Assembly: GCA_934045905.1 (NCBI GenBank)
Contig: OW203770.1
Span: 29,273,259 to 29,337,258, forward strand
Source: Leuctra nigra
Taxonomy: Eukaryota > Arthropoda > Insecta > Plecoptera > Leuctridae
DNA length: 64,000 nt
Reading direction: 5' to 3'
In this document: in pieces, positions 29,422 through 41,693 of the stretch
Layout of the letters: every line of letters begins with the position of its first letter
Position numbering within the stretch: the stretch's first letter is position 1
Program-made: the position numbers and the translations under genes
Notes under the pieces: model-generated
Database searches by the model: none
What the model was told of the DNA's origin: nothing
Seen by the model: the letters and a program-made list of their open reading frames with translations, nothing else

Positions 29422-29658
29422 TCAATCCAAGAAGAAGATGGCTCAAGTTTTGAAAGTGCAGAAAGTGTACAGTCGCCGACACAAAGTGAGACCTCCAATC
29501 TATCAATCAGTTATGATTCGATGACTCCTGATGATGCAACTCCGTCTACCCCACAATTACGCAGTACAGCCACTCCGTATGGTCTGCGAGATCTTATGTT
29601 GTTCAATTATGCTAATAAACCAACGTCAGACAGACGATATACTGAAAAGCCTGATTAG
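29422..29658 (+). pseudogene. Ser/Thr-rich retroelement tail, part 2
   Basis: Open frame directly after the MITE, encoding acidic Ser/Thr-rich residues and ending YGLRDLMLFNYANKP... before a TAG. The style matches 28563-28833. It is likely the end of the giant element's last ORF. Confidence 0.45.
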
Positions 29659-30018
29659 TTGCATATTTTCTTACAATTCTCTGATAATCGAGTTAATTAG
29701 ATTATGTTAATTGTTTTTCCTCCATCTCAAATTCGTATGGGAATTAATTGTCTCCCTCTTCAAACTGGAGACATGTAATTAATATTGTTTCATTTGGTCC
29801 AGAGCTGTCTCATTCCGTAAGTTTACAAATCGAAGTCTTTTGAGTAATAGTGGAATCTCCACTCTTTGTACTGTTCTTTCAATAATTTCGGTTTGCCAAT
29901 AATTTTGTTCTGGTTTCCAATCCAACAGTATGTCATGTGTAGGGAGAGGTATCCTAAGTAATTTTTAATGTGAAATCATTTTGTTATAATGAAACTAAAA
30001 TACTTGTTTATCCGAAAT

Positions 30019-31308
30019 CTAGTGGAGCGGTCGCTCCACCCAGCCAAGTCGTACTATACACTCACACTCACTCAACATACCGTAAATGCCTAATAAACTG
30101 AGGAGCAGACCAAACACTTTTACTGTAAGCAACAACATGGCATTTTCGGCCTACTGGATCTCAAAATTGGGAAATCTCACATTGTTGCGAAATAACTTAA
30201 TTTCGAGCTATGGCCCACCTGACAACATATACCAAATTTGGGAACAATACGTTATGCCGTTTGGGTGCTAGAGGGCCGTGAAAACAGTGAAATTACACCC
30301 CTTTTAAAAGCTATCTGATGATGATGATTCAGATATCAGGAAACGTTGCTATCACTGCCACAGCCTAAACGGCTGAACCGATCGATATGAAAATTTTACC
30401 ACATGTGCACTTTTGGCGTCTAATGATACCTTTGTTCTTATAAATTTTTTGTGCCGCCATTTTTAAACCGGAAGTGACGTCATATATCAAAAACGGCTGG
30501 ACCGATTAGAACGAAATTAGCGCCATTCGATTTAGAAGGTCATCTATAAGGAATACCAATAGTGAAAGAAGAAATGTTCTATAACCTAAACCGGAAATGA
30601 CGTCATAAAAATTACAAATCTGACTAAAATCATCTCTTATATCAATAACTACATATTCAGAAGGCTTATAATGTTACATAACATTAATAGATACAAATTT
30701 TAGGTGGCAGTGATGTCAACCGCCATTTTGAAAACCGGAAGTGATGCCGTAACTCGAGAACGGCTGGACCGATTGGAACGAAACTTTTGCTATACTTTGT
30801 AACATATTATTTATAGCATTAACACAGTAACAAGCACAACTTTTCTTAGCAACCAAATCACAAAATCTTATTTTTTAAAAGAATTATAATCTTTGGTGCC
30901 ACAATATGTTACAAGTTGTAATAATAAACTGAAAAAAGGAGTGATATCCCAATAAAAAACACTCCGTGTAAAAATACCAGCCAAGTCTCTTCAATTAAAA
31001 AAAAATAGAAGAAATCTAAAAATTCAACACTGAAAAGTAGTGATATCAAAAAATTGGCCAAGTCAAAACTTTTCAAAAAATACTTGGCGCATCGTTTTTT
31101 TAGGACATGTGTAGATGAGTACATTTCATTTCCTGCCTACTTCTATACTATTTATATGAACGATGCGCCAAGTATTTTTTGAAAAGTTTTGACTTGGCCA
31201 ATTTTTTGATATCACTACTTTTCAGTGCTGAATTTTTAGATTTCTTCTATTTTTTTTTAATTGAAGAGACTTGGCTGGTATTTTTACACGGAGTGTTTTT
31301 TATGGGGA
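30019..31308 (-). mobile_element. Helitron-like element, copy 2 (complete)
   Basis: On the minus strand it starts TCCCCATAAAAAACACTCCG at 31308, forms a palindrome with arms at about 31155-31308 and 30940-31105, continues with three CCGGAAGTGACGTCA-type repeats (30467, 30591, 30735), and ends in the hairpin GTGGAGCG...CGCTCCAC followed by CTAG-3' (30022-30019). The junctions are A|T on the minus strand, without target duplication. No ORF: non-autonomous. Confidence 0.7.
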
Positions 31309-31399
31309 TTCCTCCTACCCCACGATTTGTCCACACTACGAGCTGATACCTATTAGTAGTGCATTACTACGAAGTCTATTTATAATGAAAAACATTGTT

Positions 31400-32160
31400 G
31401 ATTTTTTACGTTATGTGTCTTTATTTGCATTGAAATTATAGGTACAATACAATACAAACAGGCGATATTCAGACATTGGGCCTGATCTTCCATATAACCT
31501 TTACTTTACCTATACCTAATAATAATATCTATGAATACATAACAATTTGTAGCACTCAGTAATTGACTTAGATTAAATAAAATTAAATTAAAATTAAATA
31601 AATACTAAACATAAGAAAATTTGAGATACTGGAATCAAGTAATATAATATTATCCTAATATGGATAATAATAGTAGGTAAAAAATATAAAAATATCTTAA
31701 TTATTTGTAGGCAGTACATGTACATTGTTATAATGTTAATAATGATGAACAGTCAGTCGATAATTCAATACAATGCCATGAATAACAAGAATAGCAAGTA
31801 AAAATAAATTGACATATATAAGACAGGCCAGAGAGGTCTTTTATATTTTGGCAACTCTTTTAGGACTATTTTTTTCTCTTGTCCTCTCAGCAATAAAGCT
31901 TTATATTCAGATTTAAAAATTAATACGGACGAGGTATCTTTTAAGGTTGATGGTAAATTATTCCATATCCTCGGTCCATTGATAGAAAAAGAAGAGGAGG
32001 ATACAGAGTTGTGATGATTGAAAACCAGGTTATTATTTTGTCGTGTATGGTGATTATGTAAATCTCTAGAGAGTTGAATTTTATCATAAAGATAGGCTGG
32101 TGACTTGGTATTTATCCAAGTATTTATTGTATTGATTTCAAGTCGATGGCAGATCACAAC
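31400..32160 (-). mobile_element. 5'-truncated LINE, RT C-terminal tail
   Basis: The ORF at 32157-31765 encodes the tail that follows reverse transcriptase in CR1/Jockey-type LINEs: FSINGPRIWNNLPSTLKD is the typical signature. The catalytic RT is missing. The stretch below 31765 is probably the 3' untranslated part; the exact end is unclear. Confidence 0.65.
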
Positions 32161-32357
32161 TCACATGCATCAACAAGTTCTGTTTACAGATGCAAAGTTG
32201 CTAGAAGATTGCACTTGCGCAAAATGAAGAATTCGCAAGTTCCTACAAGAAACTGAACGAGAGATTTTGTCTCGTCTACAGGCTGACGAGATTTTGAAAC
32301 CAACGTTTTAAAATAATCCCGCGTACCAGCCTACAGTAGCCACTGCGCGCCTGCGCA

Positions 32358-35300
32358 ATGCGCAGAATCAACCAACAGTTTCAAGATGTCAGCGTCTTTG
32401 TATGGTTTGACGTTTACGGTTTGTCCATGATAAACTTCTCTTTAATTTATGTATTTGTACGTTTCATATTACCACATATCATATAACATTGTATTTGTTA
32501 TTTTAATATTATTTTGATTTCATCAAAATTGTTGTCAATCAGTCATCATTTTCTTTTGTGTGTTGTGTTTTGAGTGTTCATGATTCTCCACAGGTTTGTT
32601 GTTGGTAGGTAATAATATTGCTGTTTTACCAATTACCAATGTCATTACGTGTTCTGTCTTCTCATCGATTACTCAGATGATTCACCTGATCAATACTATT
32701 TCATTACTATTCGTAATGTTTTATGATGGATATTTATGACATTCTAACCTAATTTTGTACATGTCGTGTTAACAAACATTTTCTCTTAGGTACCTAGGGG
32801 GTGATTCCTGTACGCATTTTCACTCTCTTATCTTAAAATTTAAGACAGTAGCAACCGTTGTTATGGACGTTAACATTGGAGTAAACAAATTTTAAGATGC
32901 GATAGCTAACTTAAGAGACTAAAAACGTACAGGAATGACACCCCTAGTCTTTACTAGTTGGAATCTTCTCATATGTTCACTAGAAATATCAGTGATCAGA
33001 ACCTTTCATGCTGTTTATGCATAATATTTACAAATTAATTTGTTCATATTTCCAACTAGTAGATTTACGTGCAATGTATTTTTACATCTTAAATCTCATG
33101 TCATTCCTGTATTACAGGCGCAATGTAATTCACAAATACTATTCTGTAAATCATGTCAATACTCTTTTGAGTATGGGTTTATAAGGCATTATAAACTAAA
33201 CACTTGTATAGTAGTTCAATACTCTTTATTGTTTATATAATACTTATTAATATAAATTGACAATAAATGGCTCTGGCTGAATGGTGGCCATGTTGGATGA
33301 TCTTGTAGTTCCACTACTCGACACTAGAGCCACTAGTTCGATAATCGATACTGTGACATGTCCCCCAAATTATTAATATTTAAAGAGGATTAATAATTTT
33401 CATATTATGCTTTGATTATTTATCTTGAAGAGATTATGCTTAGATTATTCATCTTGAAGAGATTATGCTTTGATTATTATCTTGAAGAGATTATGCTTTG
33501 ATTATTAGTACTGATACATTATTTGATTTTACTTAAATCTAATGGGCATTTTGATAAGCCTTCCAGTACGAGTTCTCTTCTCCATCGGTCCAGTTTCTGG
33601 AACGACTATGTTGTCCGGATACGAAACAAGGTTCGGCTTCAGGACTGGAGTCGACTCAGGCATCTTCTTCGTAACTGATCGGGGAGTACCTGGCTCGCAG
33701 CGAGGAGCTTCTGGAGTTGGACTCGGAGTTGGAGCTGGTGGCAGGCTGCACGGCGATACCATAGGCGGTTCACTCATGGCCGGTCGCAGGTGGAGCCTGT
33801 TTCTCCTCAGCACAGAACCTTCAGACTCAACGTGGTATGATCGAGGAGTTTGGTCTGCTTGCACGATTTTACCAGGCACCCAGACTCTCTTGGCTTTCTG
33901 AAGAAGGACTGATTGTCCTGCAGAGAGGGGTATCAAAGGTTTCGCCTTGGAGTCGTAGTACTGCTTATCCCTTCTTTGATGTTCTTTAAGAATTTTCAAT
34001 GTCTGTGATGTATCATACAATGGATTTAACTGCTGAGTTGTTGTTGGCAGTAGAGTGCGTAAACTTCGACCCATTAACAGTTGAGCAGGTGAAGCAAGAT
34101 GAGACTTAGGCGTATTATTGTATGCTAGTATAGCCAATGAAGGGTCTTGTCCTGACTTTCCTGCTTTAAGGAGCAATCCCTTAGCTGTACCAATCATTCT
34201 TTCAGCCATCCCATTGCTTTGAGGATAGTAGGGGCTGGACGTGATGTGTTGAATGTCCCACTGCTTGAAGTACTGTTTTAGTAATGATGAGTCGAAAGGT
34301 GGTCCATTGTCTGAGATCAGTTTCCGGGGAATTCCATGTGTAGTGAAAATCAGTTTCAGTTCGGCGATGACAGCAGTAGCTGTTGTAGTCTTCATTTCAC
34401 GGACTTCTATGAACTTGGAGTGATAATCGGTGACTAACATGTAATTCTTGGAATCTGCCTTACAGAAGTCTACTCCCACCTTCTCCCAAGGGTTGACTGG
34501 TATTTCAGTAGAGAGAAGTGGTTCTCGGGTGTTCGATCTTGAGTACTGCTGACATGTAGTACATGACTGTACCATCTGCTTGATCTGTGATGTCATGCCT
34601 GGCCAATAAACAGCTTGCTTAGCTTTGGCTTGGCATGCATTAACACCTTGATGCGCTTGATGGATCAAATTGAGAGTCTCCCTTTGTCGTTTCTTAGGTA
34701 TTACTAACCTGACACCTCTGAATATCAGACCGTCACCTTCATGAAGTTCGTTCCTGCAATGCCAGTAAGCATTTACAATGGATTGTGTTGGCTTCTTTTA
34801 GAAGCCTTCCTCTCATGTTGCTATCTTTTATTCCTCCTATCAACCTGTCTCTTAGCAGGGAATCTTGAAGGTCACCAAACTCGCAATCTTTTGCTCTCTG
34901 TTTGAGCGTCATTACGTATTGATCTATTGTCTGGTTGTCTCCCTGTTGTTCCGAAAAAAACAACCATCTGGTGTACGTCGTGTTTTTGTAGGGTACGTAG
35001 TACTTTGTGATACCTTCCAGAATGATTTTCGGCGTGACCTCGATGCCTGGTGCGAATTCTAGCGTGTTGTATACGGCTAGGCCTTCATCTCCCAAAGCAT
35101 GCAAAAGGTCGGCTTTTTGCTTTTTCAGTGGCTTGTTTTCTAGCTCGGCCACGTCGAAATATATTTCGTATTTTTGCACCCAGCGCGACCAGTTCTCCGC
35201 CGGAGCTTCTCCCGGTACAAACGCTGCAGGAGCCTTGTAGGTAGCCGCCATTTTCTATGTGTAGGAACCTACTTGCTTTCGTACCGCGAGCGCGTTTCTT

Positions 35301-35890
35301 TTCTTCACCTTTTCTTGGGCGTATTTCTTCACACCTTTACTTCTGACACCATCTTTTGAGTACGGGTTTATAAGGCATTATAAACTAAACACTTGTATAG
35401 TAGTTCAATACTCTTTATTGTTATAAAGAAGTATATAAGTATATAAGTATATTAGTAGTAAATACGTAGTAAATAAGTATATTAATACTTATTAATATAC
35501 ATTGACAATAAATGGCTCTGGCTGAATGGTGGCCATGTTGGATGATCTTGTAGTTCCACTACTCGACACTAGAGCCACTAGTTCGATAATCGATACTGTG
35601 ACAAATACGTGAGTACTGTTTCTGTTTCAATATATTTCAGTGCGGTCCGTGGGTTCCACAACTTGGCTGAATCCACACTGCACTACCCTTGTATCTCCGG
35701 CGGCAATCGCCACCTAACGACGCTTCTACACAACTCGTTACCGTTCTTGTCGGAGGCCAGAGTCACACATCTTTCGACTTGTCCTCTGGTGAAGTTCCTT
35801 CACAACACGCCGGCCGCATTGAGTACAAACGAAGTCGTCGATCTTTGTATAGACCACATTTGTGTTAAAATGATTTTATATGTGTTTTAA
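32358..35890 (+). CDS. Candidate three-exon gene fragment between the LTRs
   Basis: Three open segments join in phase: 32358-32404 (ATG, ends phase 2 at a weak donor TATG|GTTTGA), 33118-33162 (acceptor CCTGTATTACAG) and 35641-35890 (acceptor TTTCAATATATTTCAG, ends TAA). The last exon is GC-richer and codes about 83 residues (FHNLAESTLHYPC..., FLSEARVTHLSTC...) of an unrecognised family. Upstream of the ATG are NRF1-like repeats (GCGCCTGCGCAATGCGCA). The donor after exon 2, GTGAGTA, now lies at 35609 because a 2.4 kb LTR element inserted at the exon border. The third exon is the best supported; the first is tentative. Confidence 0.4.
32797..32946. mobile_element. Small MITE, terminal repeat CTAGGGG..TCCTGTACG
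   Basis: CTAGGGGGTGATTCCTGTACG at the left faces CGTACAGGAATGACACCCCTAG at the right, with TCTTA and TAAGA further in. It is about 150 bp; the target duplication is not resolved. The ends resemble hAT elements. Confidence 0.6.
33529..34668 (-). CDS. Integrase of the deleted LTR element
   Basis: 379 residues. The open frame starts higher, near 34770, with residues typical of the RNase H-integrase linker. It contains the HHCC domain (HQAHQGVNACQ...CTTCQ), catalytic D in GVDFCKAD, D in ISDNGPPF and E in NGMAERMIG, and a basic tail ending RLIKMPIRFK. The domain looks intact although the element cannot make its own RT. Confidence 0.8.
   Translation of the reverse strand: MIHQAHQGVNACQAKAKQAVYWPGMTSQIKQMVQSCTTCQQYSRSNTREPLLSTEIPVNPWEKVGVDFCKADSKNYMLVTDYHSKFIEVREMKTTTATAVIAELKLIFTTHGIPRKLISDNGPPFDSSLLKQYFKQWDIQHITSSPYYPQSNGMAERMIGTAKGLLLKAGKSGQDPSLAILAYNNTPKSHLASPAQLLMGRSLRTLLPTTTQQLNPLYDTSQTLKILKEHQRRDKQYYDSKAKPLIPLSAGQSVLLQKAKRVWVPGKIVQADQTPRSYHVESEGSVLRRNRLHLRPAMSEPPMVSPCSLPPAPTPSPTPEAPRCEPGTPRSVTKKMPESTPVLKPNLVSYPDNIVVPETGPMEKRTRTGRLIKMPIRFK
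34739..35251 (-). pseudogene. Truncated gag of the deleted LTR element
   Basis: About 165 residues from MAATYKAPAAFVPGE with the capsid-type signature WSRWVQKYEIYFDVAEL and the typical YVMTLKQRAKDCEF. It then runs out of frame at the deletion junction. The zinc knuckle is lost. Confidence 0.75.
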
Positions 35891-35953
35891 TTTTTTTTGT
35901 TAAGCCATGGTTTTATGTAACCATAGGCTTAACTTCCCAGTGCTGAGCAGTCT

Positions 35954-38067
35954 TGTACAGTAGTGCCAATCAACATATAAAATCATTATTTAATTCTTTG
36001 TCATTACTCTCATAGCAAGAGTCTACCCTTTGCCTTGGTAGCTTGCTTGAGTCAATCCTTTGAGTAGGTGCTACTGTCAAGAGTCTCTACTGCAGTTAAC
36101 TTGATATCTTGCTAGATACATAGTAGAGTCATAGTTGACTTAATATCTTATTTACATCTACAACAATCAACTTGATACCTTACTTTATAGTAGGGTCATA
36201 GTTAACCTCATATCATAATGAAATATTGAAGATCTGTTATGATCTGATCAGTTATTATTGATAAATTTATGCATGCCATTGGAATAGAATAATTTTTCGT
36301 ATTTTATTGGTAGTTATGAAAATCAATTATTTTCATAGGTCAATATTATTCTATTAAACTAACAGTTCATTATTATTTTATAAAACCAAGGAAAACAATA
36401 GTTTTCATATTTTATCAAGCATGCCATTAATAACTTATATTATTGCCAACTCTGTTCAAACTATAGTTTTAACAATTTCTTATTATTTCATCCTACGGTC
36501 ATTTTGCATGTTTGACCTACCTGTTAGTTTGTTCCATCAAGCTTTTGTTAGTTGTCAATAGGGTGATTATGTTCCGTTAGACCATTTGTCAGTTGTTTCA
36601 TTACTGATGGTCCCTTACTAGGTTAATCAAAATCCGAACAATATAATTTCACTTTGTTCAGTTTTATAATTTTTCATTGTGGTTTATTTGTTCAACCAAA
36701 AATAATTATTATGCATGACAGGCCATTATATTATTTAATCAACTGGCCATTGAGTTTTACAAAGATATCTTAGTAATAGTTTTGAGTTTATTTGTTCAAC
36801 GTCATCCTGTGTAATGTTTAGTTACACCAATTATGGTTTACCTAAAAGGTCTACCTGTTGAATCAATATCTTTAAAATCAAACTGTTGAACAAGACTTCT
36901 GTATAGTTTCCTTTTCAAAACTGTTAAATGGGATTAGAACAAATATCTTTGAATTGTTTAACTTCATAAAACAACCCCAAGTTCAATTATCTCACAATTA
37001 CTGAATTATATAATTTAAATATAATAACTCTATTATAAAATCCAGCTATTGCATAACTATTGCATAACGTTATAAAGGGCACCCAAGAAGGGCCTCTCAC
37101 TGGATATTCCCATAGGAGAGGGAACTTTTAAGTACCCTTTACCCAGTAGGAAGTAAGCTTCTTTGTTTCTGTCTTTGAACTGAAAGTAGGTCAACCTAGG
37201 TGATAAGTAGGACTGGAGGACCAAAACTCCTCAGTTCGCCTGGAATCCTCAACCTTAAAACTTCTCTCCACGACTCAGGATACTTAAAATCCTTTGTTTT
37301 ACTTTTATCAGTGTTCAATACATTGTCGTTATCAAAATCACTGTTTACAGTGTATTTGTCCAAGTCTTATTTACAATCGCGTTCCAACATTGGATTATTG
37401 TTGTTTCAAGTGTATTATTTTGTAAACAAATTGTAATTGGATCAATTATTCGTTTTTGTAGAATTTGATACCAAAAGTGTTATCTCAGTGTTGTGTTGTA
37501 AAACTTGGAAAACCGTTTATCATTAAACTTCAGTGCCAAACGGATACCATTGGATTAATCATTTACTAGGTGAGCTCACGTGGACATTATCAACTCCCAT
37601 AAATCCTTTCCTCAGTTTTCATAAGAAAAGCATTATAACAAAAGAGATTATTTTATTGAAGAAAATTAATTGCTTATCACTACAAGTGATTTTGACTTCT
37701 CTTATCACATTGTTATTATTGTTATTTTGGAGCCGAACAAGATTATAAATAATTTGATTACCTAATTCTTTTAAAGAAATTATTTTCAAAATTAAAGACT
37801 ATCGTTTGTCAATTTATTCTTCACTTCGAGAACTTCCCTCGTCTCATCGTTTCTACTTTCACAAGCTTAACAGCTTGTACCCGAAGCGCCCAAAAGGTAA
37901 TACTCCTGACAAATTATCTTTCTTATCATTTTCTTAGCTAGAGCGTTCCCTATTAGCTTAATCAATAGGGTGGTGTCAGAAACAATTAATCAATTAATCA
38001 ATAATCAATCAATCAATAAACAACCCTTCAATACTCGTTAGTATCACCCCTAAAGGCCAACATTACA
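35954..38067 (+). repeat. 3' LTR of the giant element
   Basis: Nearly identical to 17564-19659. Visible differences include a 3-bp and a 17-bp insertion and about eight substitutions. The sequence just before it is not purine-rich, and a 14-bp hairpin (TTAAGCC-ATGGTT...AACCAT-AGGCTTAA) lies at 35899-35932. Confidence 0.9.
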
Positions 38068-38072
38068 GGTAC

Positions 38073-38646
38073 CTTATTTGAGAAATTTTTATGCATTTAA
38101 AAAAAAAATAAAATCCACCTATAAGCAAATAGCTCAGAAATTTAGGATTTCTGGAAAATTTGTATTTTTATGTTATGTGTGTATTAAAGGAGTGTCAATA
38201 AGCAATATCCAATACCTAACTAAAAATTTTCAAAAAGTGGATATAGGAGGAAATTGATTTTCGAATTAACGTGTTCTTTTTCAAGGAACATGTTCATGAG
38301 AGTGTGGCTGGAAGCTCCAGTTGGTATTGGCCATGGTAGGTAATACCGCACATACTTCTCACGCTGCCTGGAAATAGGTTTATCACACATGCTTCTGACT
38401 TTACGAACCCGAATCAACCTGACTTTGAGATTTGAGTAGAAACAACGCACAGGTAAAATACTCGGTATTCTAAGAGATGGCTTAAAGAATGACAACCATT
38501 ATTTTTATTATTTTCTCACTTTATTATTATTTCTTGCCTGTACCTTCCAAGTGTAAGCAGTGTTCTGTTGGGTATGTTCCAGAAAGGAACTAAGATTCTT
38601 CTCAGTACAAAAACTTCCTGGATTTTTTAAAATTACTTACTGGATA
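38073..38646. other. Unassigned flank right of the giant element
   Basis: AT-rich DNA without a recognised gene. An ORF on the minus strand at 38495-38220 has no domain and lies in ordinary-looking flank. Confidence 0.4.
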
Positions 38647-38947
38647 AAGTTCGTTCTGGAATAGAATAGCAAGCCCGTGTACTACTGTAGTCAAGCGAGC
38701 ATTTGTAAACCTACACATGTAAATATCAATTATCAAAGAATATGTACAAGACAACTATAGATAAAGATAAATCAATTTTATTGAAGTTTTCTAATATTTT
38801 CTACTATTAAAAAGTGTGAATTTCACATACTTTATACAATTTCAATAATACAAAGACGGAAGTCTTGCCATTGACAGGGCAGTGTTCATGTGACCGACCA
38901 ATGAACGACGTGATCGACTTGCTATTCTGAACGTGAATGAACTAAGT
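38647..38947. mobile_element. MITE related to 11145-11466
   Basis: AAGTTCGTTC...GAATAGCAAG on the left faces CTTGCTATTCTGAACGTGAA on the right, with TA at both sides. Internal CCAATGAACGAC matches the other copy. Non-coding. Confidence 0.6.
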
Positions 38948-39473
38948 TACCTACCTGCTCCAAATTGAGTGAGTAAAGCGAATCCAGGCCTTGCTGATAG
39001 TAATAGGGAACCTTCTCATCATTTGCCTCTCGGAGGGAAAACATATATTTATAAACCTCTTCCAGGGGTTAAAATGTCAACAAACTTACAGCATATTGTT
39101 ACTATATTGTTATGTAGGTACAATATAATTTATTCAAAAAATTATACATGGCACAATGTAGGTAGGTAAGTATGTAATGTAATATGATATTTTTAACACA
39201 ATATCATTTTAGTTAGCTTGCAGAATTTTAATTAAATGTACCTATAGGTCAACATACCTAACAGATTTCAAGTAAATCGAAAAACATTGGACTAGGTAGG
39301 TACCAGCCTAGCCAAAATACTTGGCCCAAGTCTAAATTAATTATAAAACCTAATTATAATATTTTAATTTTTAAGCTTACAAAAATAGACAACAGTAAAA
39401 CTACGACTCCTCATTTGATTACATCCAAAATTCACTACATAACAAGTTTTATAAATCAATACTTTGAAATACT

Positions 39474-40405
39474 TTAAAATACAAATATCTAGGTGTAGTG
39501 TTAGACAAGAGACTAAATTGGAATGATCAAGTGGATGCAGTAACAACAAAGGCGACAAAAAATCTGAATTTCGTGATGAGAAGTTTAGAAGGAGCGACAA
39601 CCGAAGCGAAGGAAAAAGCGTACTTGACACTAATAAGGCCAGTAGCGGAATACGCAGGGGCGGTGTGGGACCCACATAAGGTAGGTCAGATAAAGAAAGT
39701 TGAAGGCATACAAAGGTGGGCAGCCAGGAGGGTAACAGGAAAGCTAAGGAGAAGGAAGTGGATCATTCAAGATAGGAAGGGAGAAGGAATAAACATAAGA
39801 CTAAAGAGAGTGCCGGAGAGTGTCACGGAAATGATTAAGGAGCTGGGATGGAAGTCGTTAAAGGAAAGAAGAAGGTAAATGAGACTCTGCAATTTTTTCA
39901 GAGCGTACACAGGGCGTGTTGGTTGGGACGAAATTGCACATAGGATTAAGAAACCGAATTATCTGGGGCCGAAGGACCACGCGGAAAAAGTTAGACTAGT
40001 AGAATCAAGGAGAGATGTAGGGAAGTATTCATTTGTGAGAAGAACGATATGTGACTGGAATACTTTGAGTGGGGATGTTATTACGCCGTTACCAGAGGCA
40101 GTTCAGGAATTTAAAGTTAGACTGGTAAAGCACAAATCAAAATGAGTGACTTAAGGACATTAGCATAGTAAAGACTAGGACAACCATAGTTCCTTAAATA
40201 ATATTCCTTTAAATTAACTAGACCTAGTTTTAGTTTTAATTTTAGTTTTAATTATATTATACCATAACATTGTTACTATGGTTATCTTGTCCTTTGTTGT
40301 ATTCTTATATCTAATATTATTATTAACATTAATCTTAACTTATCTTAAAAATGTTACCACCTGTATGCCATACAATTTGTAACTAATAAATCAATCAATC
40401 AAATC
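39474..40405 (+). mobile_element. 5'-truncated LINE with RT C-terminal tail and 3' tail
   Basis: Coding from about 39484 (YLGVVLDKRLNW) to 40142, the conserved tail of CR1/Jockey-type RT: LIRPVAEYAGAVWDP, GIQRWAARRVTG and FVRRTICDWNTL. One stop codon (39876-39878) interrupts an otherwise continuous frame. A 3' untranslated stretch ends in AATAAATCAATCAATCAAA, the typical short-repeat tail. The reverse transcriptase core is missing. Confidence 0.8.
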
Positions 40406-40692
40406 CACGAAGGAATTTGTTAACACTTAAATATCTAGGTAGTTTCAAATACTGCCTTCCAGGATATTAGGACCTTGATTTTGAAACTTCTGTACATTTT
40501 TACATGCGCACTTTAGTTTGCGTTATGGAGGCAAAATTACTTGTTTTTTCCCAATAGGATTTTTCAAATGTGTGTGATTCAAGTTTACCATGAGAATTAT
40601 TCAACAATTTTAAGTACGTACCTAGGTATCATTTTCTTCAATAATTATGCCTACGATTGAAATATATTAGGTTACATTCGAGTAAGATTAAT

Positions 40693-41685
40693 CAGGGGTG
40701 TAGTCCTAAAAATAATAGTACCAGGACGGTCTCTTCACGTTTGAAATTTGATTTCGTCTAGGAGGGGGGACTGGGGGGCTTGTCCCCCAGAAAAATGCCG
40801 CGCAGCGAATTTTTTTAAATTGATTTTGGAGCATAATAATTGAAGGAATTATTATTAATATAATAATATGAAGAATAACAAAAATTTGAAATATTTGACA
40901 TTTGTTACAATTTTACCCTGAAAAATGCTGCACAGAGAAATATTTAGTTTTCATCTTCCTATACACTTCCCTTTATTAATATTTTATTGAAGGTACATTG
41001 ACCATTCAATTTTGTAATAAGCTTACCTGAAAAATGCCATGCAGCGAATTTTTTAATCATCTCTTACAATGATCTCTTTAATCTCTTTAAATCACTTAAT
41101 TTGTCAGAACTTTACCTGAAAAATGCCGCGCAGTGAATTTTTAAATATTCTTCTCTAACGACTTGGTTTAATATTTATTGAAGGGACGCATAGGAGTTAT
41201 TTATCGAATTTTGTCAAAATTTTACCTGGAAAATGTTGCGCAGCGAATTTTTGAATTTTCTTCTCTCTTTAACATGATTAAAATGACTCTGATTAATATT
41301 TAATGAAGGGACACAATGGTGTAAATCAATGATATTTTTCAGAAGCGCAAAGGCATTATTAAAAAGAAAATTCATAAATTAATTCAAAAAGTATTTTTTC
41401 TTTTTGATACATACCCTCATGAGATTTAATATGTATCTGATGCATAAAAAAGGAGGAGTTCATGATTTAATTTCGTCAGAAACTTGCGCCACAGAAATTG
41501 AAGTGCAATTTCTTTATCAAACTGATTTTGAATATTTATTGACTTTATTATAACATTGATTTTGATTATACACAATAGTTGCTTCGCCCTGGCTTATTAG
41601 TAAACTGAGAGCCAGGGCGCCGCCCTGGTTCAAAAAGTAGTACCAGGGTGTCGCCCTGGTGCGCCCTGGCCCGACTACACCCCTG
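40693..41685. mobile_element. hAT-type non-autonomous element, 8-bp TSD
   Basis: Terminal repeats CAGGGGTGTAGTC and its complement are flanked by AGATTAAT (40685-40692, 41686-41693). Inside, units with CCTGAAAAATGCCGCGCAGCG recur about every 90-125 bp (40788, 40918, 41030, 41118, 41224). There is no transposase. Confidence 0.85.
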
Positions 41686-41693
41686 AGATTAAT

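Larger units (their letters stand above)
33163..35603 (-). mobile_element. Internally deleted LTR retrotransposon
   Basis: LTRs 33163-33358 (196 bp) and 35352-35603 (252 bp), minus-strand orientation TGTCACAG...CAAAAGA, are flanked by AATAC (33158-33162, 35604-35608). The larger LTR carries about 56 extra AT-rich bases; otherwise only a few bases differ. A tRNA-Leu-like primer site TGGTGTCAGAAG follows the 5' LTR. Protease, RT and RNase H are missing: gag is joined straight to integrase near 34770. Confidence 0.85.
17564..38067 (+). mobile_element. Giant Ty3/gypsy-type LTR retrotransposon unit with nested insertions
   Basis: Two LTRs of 2,096 and 2,114 bp, both TGTACAG...ATTACA, are flanked by GGTAC (17559-17563 and 38068-38072). 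A tRNA-Leu primer site, gag, pol and integrase follow the left LTR. By eye the LTRs differ at about eight positions plus two small indels, so the insertion is young. The 3' half holds MITEs, a THAP exon, a Helitron-like copy, a LINE fragment, a second LTR element and gene-like exons. No polypurine tract precedes the right LTR. Confidence 0.85.
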
